64,000 nucleotides of DNA from Acanthaster planci. Its lineage: Eukaryota > Echinodermata > Asteroidea > Valvatida > Acanthasteridae. The first letter of the stretch is position 1. The number at the start of each line of letters is the position of its first letter. This document shows, piece by piece, positions 12,312 through 24,900 of this stretch. The stretch spans positions 2,367,834-2,431,833 of the forward strand of contig NW_019091364.1 of assembly GCF_001949145.1 (NCBI RefSeq). The letters are read 5' to 3'. The translations under genes were made by a program, and so were the position numbers. The notes under the pieces are model-generated. The model was not told where the DNA came from, did not search any database, and worked only from the letters and a program-made list of their open reading frames with translations.

Positions 12312-13537
12312 CTCTCATGTCTCTTGGACCTGCAAAACAGCGACTGCAAGACGATTTCAACTGATTTTTTGAAGTACCAGTGATGACTTCCGCGCTCTGG
12401 ACACACGAGATGCCCATTATTGAGGACTTTCACTTCAGTTGCCGGGCCGTCCGTTGGAATCAACTCTCAAACGGTTAATATCTTGCCATGCCTCACGCAC
12501 ATATTGTCCTTACAGTGTACAAAAATCACTGCAGCGTAGCGAGGAGGCTTCGCTTGATTAGTCAGCCTTGGTGAAATAATCGTAAGCCATTGACTATCAA
12601 ATTTCCAATCAGCTGAGGGGACACATATGTAAACATCAACAAAGCATTAAAAGACTAGACAAACATCTCAAGTAACGGCCCGAAAATAATGATTTCTGTC
12701 CAAAAACTCCGTATTTTGCTGATGAAAACAATCAACGAATATTCGAGGTAAAAGGTCGACAGAACTTCATCATATACATGTACAAAGCTAGTACGAGGAA
12801 TCTCAACCCAGCAAGCGCGAATTCTCAAAATAATGATTGTTTGCCGTCGATGGCGGCGTTGTCAATATTGGATGGCGCTGTACATATAAAAAAAAATTGT
12901 TTATGAAAAATATATTGTGTAGATTATCTTCCATTTTCGAAGCCCCTTTCAGTAATGATTTGACTGGATTTCACTCAAAAAATGCTGCTATTTGACAAAA
13001 AAAAATGAAAATTTAATTTCACTGAAAAATTGAAAACCAAATCAAGAACTACCGCGCTGACACTTTACAGAAAATCATCTGGCCACTTTTCGGAGTAACA
13101 CAATAAAATTTTCCCCTTGCAGTAGTCTGATACCCACTTCAACAACGGCGCAATTACGTGCTGTTGAAGCAACATTGTGAGTTTAGAGCATGGAGCCAGC
13201 CTAAAGTTTCTGCGGGAAACCCAAAATCATGGTTCGCGGGAATTTCAGCCTTCCGGACACTGGTCGACTCCCTACATTTCGCCCAAATCAGAAACATGCC
13301 TCGAAGTTTTGAGTTCAGTTTTCTTATCATATAAATCTGTAAGATATGTTAGACATGTCAGAGTCTCTAAATGGTGAGAGGAGCTGAGACTGACCGAAGA
13401 CTGAAACGAACTTCCAGCGATATTGAAGCACTGTCATGACTGTCAGACTGTGTGAGTAGGCCCAGCGAAGTTTGCTGTTTCGATAGATAGACCCACATTG
13501 TGAAGTTGTGTAACATACACAAATCAGCCCTCCCGCC
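12312..13537. promoter_or_regulatory. Divergent promoter region between ST6GALNAC-like gene and BRCA1
   Basis: 1226 bases separate the two start codons, which point away from each other. GATGGCGGC at 12849-12857 matches the core of a YY1 site, common near TATA-less animal promoters. A BRCA1 5' UTR exon probably lies here but cannot be fixed by eye. No ORF of note. Confidence 0.45.
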
Positions 13538-15933
13538 ATGTCGATGAATACAGCCGTCAGAAAAGTAAACCACACGCTGGGAGAAATACAGAAGAACTTG
13601 GAGTGTTCCATATGGTAAGATTCGCCATGGTGCGTTGTAAAAGTGTACTTGAAAAATTGCCTCGCCGTGGCTGGACTGGACTCCGGTTATGTAGCATCGT
13701 GCAAGTCAAGCAAGTGACAGGCCTACTCCTCGACTCATCATGTCAATTGTCATTGTCAGTTTGTAGGCCTGTCCGTCTAATAATGTCCATGATAATGCTT
13801 TGCAATTGTGCAACTTGTGCAATCTTCCTTGATCAAGTTTTATTAGATTGCGCATATTTTCAATCTGCGCAGACCTGCAGACAGGCAGATATTTAACGTT
13901 GAAGCACAATCTTTTGAAAGAGTTCCATATTTGTTTTCTAAGCATGCTAAGTAAATGCTATGGAATTTTCTCACCAAAATTTCACTTGTTAGGTCTTTTT
14001 ATCACTTTCTGGTGGCTGCTATAATATTTTAAGTGAAAATTAGTGTTGTCCATACATGTTGTATAAACTAAAATGTATGTGGAACACTTTCCCAATCTTT
14101 GAATGTGCTCAACTTTTGTGCCTGGAACTGTGCAATTTTTAAAGGGAGTCACAGTGATCAGCGTTCATCCGGCCCTGGCCAGCGGTGTCAGGATTCCCAT
14201 TTCCTTGAAAGTCTCCAGTTGTCTGGCACCAGTCAAGTTGGGAAACTGTTGACTTGAGTAACGGCTAGGATTCCAGTACAAACTACTTGTAGTTTTGGGG
14301 GTCGTTTCAAAATCCTTAGTTTCCCTGATTGTTATTTATTTTGTCTGGGATCCTACTTTTATTGCAGATATATTTGTAATTAATACATGCACAGCTCTAA
14401 GAATATGCCAAATTAAATGTCAACAGGGGAATTTAAAAGCTCTCATGAAGGTTTTTCTTCAGAGGGAAGCAAAGTCCAAATTAAATGTTGACAGGGGAAT
14501 ATAATTATTCTCACGTGGCAATATTCATCAAAATGTTTGAGTGGCGAAATTTCTCACGGCTGGCTAACATGACGTACCATATCCCGGCCCTATAAGTAGG
14601 TGCTACGCTGTACACGTACGTGTACATGCAGCACACACATCACCCGCGAACAGACCAAACCAAATCATGTAGTTGATGTCAGTCTCTTGCGTACGACTGT
14701 TGCACAACATTTAAAAATTGCACCTACAAATTTTAAATTTGCGTATTTGAAAGGTTGCACTCAACAGGCCTACAGTTTGAACAAAAAAGTGGTCACAAAC
14801 TCACAAACCAAGTGGGCTATCAGGGGCAGATCCAGGATTTTCCAAAAGGTGGGGCGTGATCCAAAAAGGGGGGGAGGTAAACTAAAGTAGCAATTGTGTA
14901 ATGCCCACGAGTGCATAGCACAAAGCCCTTACGGCATGGGGTCCAGGGCCCGCTTAAGGGACTCTAGGATTGAATTGGATTCTAGGCACTCTGTGGTGCA
15001 AAGTCAGGCAGTTTGACCCTTTTTTTCCTTCTCCCTCCCTCCTCTCTTTTTTATCTATTAATTTTTTTAAAAAAGGGGGAGAGCATGCACCCCCACACTA
15101 CGTGCATCCGCCTCTGGCTATTTTCTGGTGAACAGTGTTAGCGATTATGTTGACAAAATGCAGTTGGCAAGACTTCTTTCATCACGTTCGTCGTCTGTAT
15201 CCAGCGTGTGAAAAGCTGCAACATAATCACGATAAGCATGTATGACTTTCCTTTTTTCAAACTCCCAACAGTCTGGACTTGTTGAAAGACCCTGTGTCCA
15301 CAAAATGTGACCATCAATTTTGCAGGTGAGTGTTATCGAGGTAGAAATCATTTGTTAATACGGCCGTTTCACAATAGTGCGCCACCAAGGGTTTGCAACG
15401 CATTGGCCAATCACACTGCGTGAAATTTGTCGACCCAATGCGCGTTTGGAAAGGGTCGACAAATCTCGCGCATTACGATTGGCCAACGCATCGCAAACTC
15501 TTGGTGGCGCACTATGGTGAATTGCCCGTATTGGAAGATATTAGTGTATCTTCCTATTTCCTTTCACTTCCAGAAAATTAACTGAAATGATAATTAACTC
15601 AGTTACAGATGAATCAAGATCGCCTTCAGTTAGTTAATCAATAATATCATAATAAAATTGACTTAAAAGGTGTACGTGCACATTGCTTTCTGTGTGAGAA
15701 ACCAGGCCAGGGCTGGTTTAGTTCTGTAGCCAAGGTACATGTTTATTGTAAAAAGAAAATTAAGTGAAGAAAACAAAGGAGGTTAGTGGCGACGAGGAAT
15801 GGCGAACATCGTGTGGTCCGTCGTTCAACCTCAGTCATTTTCGTTGTTCCAGTTTCTGCATCCTTGCTCTGTTGGACAATAGCCGGCGCTCGTCCGCCTC
15901 CTGCCCGCTGTGCAAAGAGCCGGTCACCAAACG
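13538..15933 (+). CDS. BRCA1: BRCA1 exons 1-3: RING domain
   Basis: Exon 1 (13538-13614) ends within the codon of the second zinc cysteine (LECSIC). Exon 2 (15272-15325, 54 nt) gives LDLLKDPVSTKCDHQFC. Exon 3 (15853-15933, 81 nt) gives FCILALLDN and CPLCKEPVTK. All eight zinc ligands are present: C23, C26, C38, H40, C43, C46, C61, C64. Residues equivalent to human I26, L51 and K65 (E2 contact) and K70/R71 (nucleosome acidic patch) are kept. The loop before CPLC is one residue longer than in human, so exon 3 has 81 nt instead of 78. Intron positions equal those flanking human exons 3 and 5. Confidence 0.96.
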
Positions 15934-18900
15934 GTAAGTCATCGTCCATCCCAAAGTGCCTCAATTCCTCTGGAATCCAGTGCCTCTGCTTGGCCGAATT
16001 TTGATGGAGTCCCAACAGAATAATCTGGCCACTTTCTACTCAGACCAGAGTCAGTAGCAGATCCAGCATAGACAACACGTGGGCAATCACGAGAGAAAAA
16101 TGGAAGGAAATGCAAAGGAATCCTCCAAAAAATACCCCACTCAGTATATATTTGGGTTAGGGCTGTTTCAAATATATCGATTATTTGAATAATCGATCAT
16201 CGATTGATTATTCAAATAGCAAACGGCCAGGATTCGAGTAAAAATACCACGCCGTTTGCATATGCCTGTGATGATAACAATAACCCATGCTCGTAGAATT
16301 TGAAAGCTTATGCATGTAATATAAGCCATCATGGTGGTTGTTGCTCAATAGACCAACAAGCCAGTTTCTTGAAAACTATGTCAAATTACTTACTGGTTAC
16401 AATTTTTATCGAGTGGGGCACGCAAAATATTGTCCACCAGAGGTCAGCAGTATCGATTACTGCATGCAAAAAACAATGCATGTAGCCGTTGTTTGCCTTC
16501 GAATGCAGGGCAAGGGTTCCCCCCGTTTTCTCTGTTTTCTCCAAATGAAGCAGTCTACATTCAGAATTTGCATCTTGGCATGAACAGAAAAAAACCCCTT
16601 TTAACCCTAACCCTACATAATACTACAAATTACTACTTGTAGTAAAATGTAGTAATCAGTGCTGCCGCTTGTAAGAGGACATGACCAAATTATTCTCTGA
16701 AGCCATAAAATACAAGAGAAAAGACAATGTACCATACAGCACTGTGGCACTTTGAATGCATGGCTTTATTGTTCTCTGTACAAGTAACAATGGAAGGAAA
16801 CTAGCCAGAAGTAGTAGTTTGTAGCGCTAGGTCCGTCGATATACCTTGATATAGCCGTGCATTGACTGGCGATAATTGAGCTAGCTTTGTCAACCTGTTG
16901 TCTGCTTCTGTCAGTTGATTGAATTTCTGTCAGTTGATTGAACCGGTTGCAGTACTGACTAGAATTATAATCCGACTGTTGGTGACTGGCGGAATTTTTG
17001 ACTTTCACTTTTCTGGCTCAGGAAGGGTTAAAGTTCATTTTAGATCCCCAGTAACTGAAAAGTTGCCCATGCCAGATGCATTGTACGGAGCACCCTATGT
17101 TCGTCTGGGGCCATGACTTGCCACCTGTTATTACATGTACTTGTACTTCACAGGAGCCTGACTAGCAATGAGCGTCTGAATGAGATTGTCAGAGCAGTTA
17201 GAAGTGTTGTCGAAGCTGTGGAAGAAGACACAGGCTTGAGATGTAAGTTGTCCAAATAAAACCTTCCTTCTTCATTCTTTATAATTTCATTTTTCTTATC
17301 AATCAGTGTCTACAATTTTGAGTCCTTGTATCAAGTACTGTACTGGTTTTCCAGGCAAGATTTTTCCTTCATCAATGGATTTTGAGGCTATTTCTCCTAT
17401 CATTTTCCTATTATTTCTTGCATTTTTAACATTGTTTACTGTATAGTCATTATACCTCTGGGAAATTTTTCACACCTTTCCTGCGGAGCCAAATGTCAGG
17501 TTTTCGAAGTCCCAAAGCTTTACTGAACCTACCACTCCGAGATCATCCAAAATCTACCAAAAGGTTTGAAGGATTATACAAGATTCAGGAAGATACACAA
17601 CTGAAGCAGCGTGCCGTGAACGGATTGATGTTAATGTTCAGTTGATTTTATTTGGTTCGCGCCAATTCTCCATTTGGTTCTTGTTCTGTGGGGGATCCAG
17701 AAGGTTGCACGAGCAAAGCACTCCTAGGGAGTTTCGGGGTTGTTGACAGATAACGTGGAAATGTTGATTCCGAATTGTGCATTGTTTGTGTTCTGCAGGC
17801 ACCCCACCCAGAGGTCCCAGAGTCCTCTCACAGCAGTCCAAACCTTCGCCCCAGGCGGCCAAAAAATCAAGACAGAACAAGCCAGTCCGCAGACCAACAG
17901 CGAGCTCATCAAACAAGGTACTTGTCAGGCCTGGAATCACATTTGGAAGAGGGTGGCTTGAAATATTGAATTGAAATAAAAGTATTGAAATAAAAGGGAA
18001 AAAAATCAGCTTTTGTTTGTTTTCCCTCAACAAATTTATGAAATGAACAATTTCTTATTTTTTTTTTTCAAGATTTTATACTGGACGTTAAAACACTTAC
18101 CTGTGGAAACTTCAGGCAGTTCGTACCAAATATGTACGTTTTTTGAAAACACTAAAAAGCCACTCAGACCACTGTTGTGTGGAACATCTAGCTGGTTTAC
18201 AAGCATCAGATTTGGAACCGTCTCAATGTAGGCCCATGCTCTCTCTCTTGTTCTCAAATCCCTAGACTTTGAGTTATAGTGTACCAATTGTCAAATGGAT
18301 ACACTTTTGACACCACCCGAAGTGATGTTCTATTAAGCCACTGCCTGGCCTGCACTCTGTTTTTTTTAAAATCCAAGACCAGTCGATCAAGCAAGAGAGG
18401 CAACCTCCGCCAAGCCAAGCCGAGAAGCACTGGCTCTTTTGCCGTCTACATTGACAGCGATGACACTGACAGCTCTGAAGGCAGCACTCAAGAAGTTCTC
18501 ATAACTGACTTTGACAGGTATTTGCTCATATAATGTGTCGAGTTTCTTTTAAGAAACATTTAAGAAACATTTTTAAGTGGACATTTATGATGAAACCCAA
18601 ATTAAGTCTTGGTGTTTTAAGAGGGTAAATGACAAACACGGAAGGACACTGCATTTAACTTTATTAAAAAAGGACTGCAAGCTGACTGTTTGATTTATCA
18701 ATCTCAAATTTTATAGTTGTCCTACTGAAGATTAATGCAAAAATGTAGTGCACTTATTAATGTCTGTATACCAGTTGCATATGGATACTCTGGTTTGTTT
18801 CCTAATCCTGTTCTATGCTCACTCAAAACCCCTAAAAAGTTGGATGTAACCTTTTTAAAGCAAATAAAATTGTTCAAATAATGTCCTGGACTTAGCAACA

Positions 18901-21900
18901 AAGTCGGCTCTATTTTCCCGGGCTCTGCAAGACCTTGGAAACTAACTCTTTATTTGGTTCAAAACCTATTGAAATCTTTAAATGTCCAGTGCCCATTTGT
19001 AGGCAGTCAAAACAGCGCGTGTAACCACGTTGATGCTTTTTGTGGTTGGCAAAAGTTAAGAACATTTTTGAGTGTTAAGAGTTGGTTGGAAAAATTCCAC
19101 TAAACCTGAAGTTACGTTGACAAAGTGTTCATCTTAACGATTGCATAGTAACTGCTATTTTGCTTTGAACTTGCAGTACGGTGGTTGGAAAGAATGCCAT
19201 ACAAAAAAGTCACAAGAAGCCAGTCACTCGAACGCCCTTACAACCAACCAATCAAGATTCTACATGTACAATGAAGGGAACAGGATCACACAGAGGCTCG
19301 TCCTCCAATGCCTCTGTTCTTCCAAGCAGCAAACACAGTTCCGAAAATGGGCAGATTGAAGATGGCCGCAATCTCTTGGAGGTTCTTGATGAAGGCTCCC
19401 AAGGCATCTTGGGGAATGGCACTCCTCAGGAAGAAAGACAAACAGGTAAAGCGAAGGACAAGTTTCCAGGAGAAACAAGTCACGAATTAGATGGTAGACT
19501 CGTGCGAGCGTTTGATCGGGAATCCCTTAGAATGCGTGTAGACAGAGCTGGAGAAGGTACATCCCAAGAGAAGAGTAGAAATGGCAAAGCTTCTAAAAAA
19601 GAGGTTTTGAAAGTGAACAACTCTGAGACAAGTGGATCTTGTGTGATTTCAGATGCAGATACTACTTGTCCAGAAAATGTCAGCAAATCTCCCACAAGCA
19701 AAGGCAGTCTTTCATCCTCAGCAGACGACGATCTGGAAGATGATCCATACGAGTTCATTGCCAGCCAGCGCACCCCGAGGAAGCTCAAACTGAAACGAAG
19801 CAGGCGTCAGAAGAACCCGAGTGGGAACGCTGCCAAGGGGTTTGACTACATGAAGTGGAAGAGGAGTGGGAGTGCAGAGAGAAAACACCCGAAAGGGAGC
19901 CAGGTAGTCGTCAGTCAACCTGAACCGCAGAATGAAGTGTGTAACATCACCAATGAATCTCTGCAGGTCTTCAAGGATCATGGTTTCATAAAACCATGCG
20001 ATGCAGCCAGGATTACAGATGTTGATTTACCAATTTCTGGAAAGCAGCAGGCCGCAGTTGCTGAGCATGTGAAACCAGCTAGTTGTGATTCTATACCAAA
20101 TGGTTGTGAACGCACAGCAGCCTTCCGCAGAAGGACATGGAGTGGAGAGCAGAAACAAAATTCAAGTGGAAAGATGGTTCATCACTCTGGAGAAGCTGTC
20201 CCAAATGAAGCAAACACACCACACCCTACAGACAAAGAGCTGCACATGTCCAAAGTCTGTCAAGATGAGGCAACAAAAGTAGAGATGAGGAAAAAGCCAA
20301 CCTCTAGAGGAAGACAACGGAAAAACAAAAATGTCAAACAGCCGCAGGACGATTTTCATGAGGACCAGGGCAGGCTTCCACAACAGACATCCACCAGAAG
20401 ACTTAGAAGCAAAACAAAAGTCCAAGAAGATGGAAAAGAAAATGGAGAGGCTCATACTTGTGATTCTAAAAAAGTGTTGAAGGTACAGAGCAAACAGGGT
20501 GGTGCATCACAGAGAGGCAGACAAACTGATGAACCGAATGAAATCAATCAATCAGGAGCTGAAGAATCTCACGTCCCTGGGAAAGACACGAAAGCAAGAG
20601 AAGCACTCGAGGAGTCACACATTGCAGGTATGAGCAGCGATGAGGATGGCGATTACCGATTTGAAGAGGCCAGCTGTCATGGGGATAATGACGGAGAGAG
20701 TACCCAAGTTAGCCTCACTGACCCATCTTATGAGCCATCCACTGTTGCGGCAGAACCCAGTACCTCTGTGATAATTCACGATGCAACACCGCAAAAAAGG
20801 CTCTCAAGACGCAAGGAAAGCTCGGAACTCATAAATGCACCTCACTACCTGTCTGCACTGGAGGGAGCATCTTTTGAGGATAGGGAGGAGGCATCAGAGG
20901 TGATGGGGTGCTCCCAGCCTGTAGTCAAGAAGCACAGTCCCCTGGCTACATCTGGGGCTTTTGGACAGGTGTACAAGAGGGGGAGTTTGCAAATCAAACA
21001 GAGCCCCAAAGGGGGTAATCTCACTGAAATTGAAGAAAGTAAGAAGCATCTTGATGACAAAGTTCAGATGATGTTTCCTTGTGACGAAGACAGTTTGGGA
21101 GAAGAAAGTGAAACGGCCACAGAGTCTGATAAAGATGGTATTACCGAAAAAAGCAAGACAGAGCATCATACAAAATCTGAGGGAATACCTCATGGAAGCA
21201 CACCTGAAACACTTGTCTCTCAGCCAAACCTCTTTGACAAAGACAACCAGCCCAAAGATGATAAAGTTGTTGACCTCACAGAAGAATCGGATGTGGAGGA
21301 CCCAAATGAGGACCAAATCTATAGTCACCCAGATGAAGTAAAGCAATCTATTTCAAATGCTGGTCTGGAAAAGGAGATCATACAAAAGGATGGCACAACT
21401 CTGCAATTGAAACTCTCTGATGCAGCAGCAATCAAAAGTGACTGGGAGCTGGCCCTTGAACTAGCGAGAGAATTTGACACTGAGCCTCGTCACTTTCGTC
21501 TGAGGTCCTCCAGACGAGGAAAGACAGAGACGGAGTTGAAAGAGGAGCCTGTCCAGGCAGGCAGAGCCAAACCAGAGCTTGACGTATTTGTGCATAGAGT
21601 GAGAGGTCATGTCAAGAGCAGACTGGCACAAGAGGCAGGCTCCAAGATATGCCAAAGTCAGACAGGTGCAAATGCTGATGAAACTGGGAAAAAGGAGAGT
21701 AGATCTCAGCCCAACAAAACTCCTGAAGCAGAACTTAATGAGGATCACATTATAATAGCTGGAAAGAAAACTCTCAGACAGCCCCAAAGATCAGGGAGAA
21801 CTGATGTCGGGAAAAATAAGCTTCCAACTACAAGGAGCAAAGGGAAAAGACGTAGCAGACACTCATCAGGCCTCCCACCTGCCCATCTTGAAGGTCTGGA

Positions 21901-24900
21901 TGGTGAAGATGGTGGAAAGATTGAATCCTATGATTCTAACCATGAACAAGTCCAGTTAAGATCCAAGAGAAAGAAACCAACAGCTGAACAAGTTGCAACA
22001 CCAGAAGTCCAGAAACCAATGAAGCAAGATTTCTTCCCATCCACCTCCAAAAAAGAAGCAAACGAAGCAGTGATACATGTACCTCAAGATGTAGCTCTCA
22101 CCTCAGACAAGAATTGGGATGAGATATCAGTCCAAAATGTCCCGGGAAACTTTAGTTCAAGGATGGAATTGTTGATGAGTCCATTGCCTTCAAGTCCAGT
22201 TGCCTCAAACAATGGCACCGGAGGAACGTCTTTCCCAGAGAGAAGAACACGTCAAAACAGTGGAAACTGTCACAAAGTCTCTTCTGAAAGTCCAGAAAAG
22301 ATGGCTAATGAGGTTGCTAATTCTAAAGGTAGAAATTCCAGACTAAGAAAGACAAGGTCTTCCTGTAACAAGGTGACAAGGGCCAGCCCCACCCAAGTGA
22401 CTATGAGCTGTGAAGGACATGATGGGATTCCACCGGCATCTTTCGTTTCTCCAAACAAAGTTCCAGATGAGACTTCACAACTCACTTCGGCAGAATCAAA
22501 CTCATCCGTTAACAAGAAACCTGATTTGACTCCAGAAGTCACACAGCAGCATTCTGCAGGCTCTGCAAGCTTGTTCACTGAAGATCTGGGAGGAGAACAA
22601 GCAGAAGCACAAAAGCAGAAACAGACTCCAGAGCATACAGAGAGCAAGACTGCAGTCTGCACCCAGGGGACTGTGGTGGATACGGAAGATGACGGATGCA
22701 GAGAAGTCGAGAGTGATGGGGACACCACAGAGTCTATTGACCTTGGAAGCGGAGAAGATGATCAAGACGAAGTCAAATATGATCAGGACAATATTGGTGA
22801 GTTTCCTATTTGCCTCTTGAAATTCAAAAGCTGTTTTGGTTATCAGAAGTGATACGGAGCAGAGTGACCCAAAATACACAGATCTTAAAAAGTTAAATGG
22901 ATTTATGTTTTGATCCTGCCTGAATCTTTCTGAAATATTTTGTTACCTTTGTCTCATGTATTTGAAAAACAGTCATTTACCATGTACATTTTGTTCGAGA
23001 TAAGAAAGCACCATGAATCAAGATGATTTGTTGGGATTGAAAAGTTGCAAATAAATGTTGAATAGATCTGCCCACTGCTGAATTTGCCAATAACGATTTC
23101 ATTCTCCCATTGTTGTTACTTTGCAGAACTCGCTCACAGCCCCTTTGCTGCTGCTGCTCATCTTTCAGGCTCAGATACAGATTCCATCGAGCTGGACCAG
23201 GACTCGGATAATGTCATATTCATCTCAGGACCCAAGAAGAGCCAGACAGCAAAAGCATCCATAAATCGGAAAACTCACCAGAGCCCAGAGGAGGGGCCTG
23301 AAGAGGGAAAGGTGAGATCAGCAGTGATACACTCTCCAGGGTCCCCCAGCCAGGAGATGGTTTCTTTCAAGAAGACTCCTGCAGGAAAGGCTTCAAAGAA
23401 AACAAAGAAGATGGATATACCAGTGCCAGCAGAAACATCTCCAATCAGTAGGAAGTTCATCAAATGTGGAGAGCCTACGTCAAGTAAGAGACGTGGTGGC
23501 TTGGAATCCAGCAGATCACAGAGAAACACAGTACCTGAGACAATCCCATCACAACCCAGTGAAGACTTTACTCTCAGAGCACGTCTGCCAGATAGCAACC
23601 CTAAATGTGAAACTGCAGTGATGTCAGGAAACGTTCAGCTGTGTAAAAACACACAGTCACCTCAGACATCGTTGAAGCAAAGATCAAAGGCCTCACCGGA
23701 ACCTTCCTCTCTGAATACCTTAAGGGCTTCATCATCCAACCAGGAGAGTGAAAGAATGCTCATCTCCCCTCCTGCTCACTATCAGGAAACCTTCATGGCA
23801 ACTTCCAGCAATGCCAAGTCTTCCATCAGCCAAGACCAATCTCAAGAAAAGCATCTCTCCTCTACAAGAAGCAAGTTATCATTGAAGAGAAAGTCCTGTC
23901 CGGAAGAAGTGAGCTCCCCAGGGACGAGATTGGCCAACAAGAGGCACAGGAGTGCAGGTGCTACAGTCACTGAAATCAAACACTGGGATATGGGAAGCAG
24001 GCGGAGAAGTGAACGTCTTAGCCGATCAGCGACCATATTACATGAAAACAGCAGCTCCTGTGAAATGACAAAAGATTCAGAAGACATTCCAACCTCCCTT
24101 AAAAAGGCTGAACATGTTTCTGAAGGCTGCATTACCATGAAGACCAACAATGATGTGACTGCAGATGTTCGGAGAAGGAGGACGAGTGCATCTTTATCTC
24201 GTCCCGAAAGCCAGCCACGGAGCCAGAAATCTTCATCAGGAGGTAAGGCGTCAGTATTGGTGGAAGCCTGTTCCCAGAAGCAACAAGCTGTATCGACAGC
24301 CTCACCGCAACTTAAGTTAAGCCAAGCAGTTCACCAAGAAGATGTGAACATTGAGCTAAGTGGGCATCAGGCAAAAGACAGTCCACAAACAATTTCTGGT
24401 TCATGCCCGCTCTTTGAAGAAGATTGCTGTAGTTTGTGTTCTTCTCAGAAGCTTACAGGAAGCCAAGATGCATCCCTTCCAGACATTTCACTTTTCAGTT
24501 CTGAAGGTTCAGCAAGCTCTTCCTTATCTCATTCAAGGAGTAGTCCTTCAAGTTCTGGAAAATCTTCTAACACTCACAGAAACCAAAAGAGTATCCTTAA
24601 GCAGGAGAAGGCTGAAAGTGGTGGTAAGAAAGAATCACACAATTCTGACACTGACCCTCTGCAAAAGAATTTGATAGACTCAACAAAGTCCTTGTTCACT
24701 GAAAACAGCTCTGTCCACTCCAAGAAGCACAGCGCATTATCTGGTAAACTTTCTAGCTCACTGAAGTCATCTGATACATCAAGGGCATCACTATCTATTC
24801 CCTTCCAAGGCAAACCAGATAATGGAAGACCCAAGAGAGGTTCTGGATCTCATGGAAGGAAATCCCAGGTAAATACCTCTAAACCACCCTCTGAAGAGTT

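Noticed and set aside
16600-16620. Telomere-like CCCTAACCCTA
   Set aside because: Only about two units inside a BRCA1 intron; too short to be a telomeric tract, and similar short CCCTAA runs occur elsewhere by chance.
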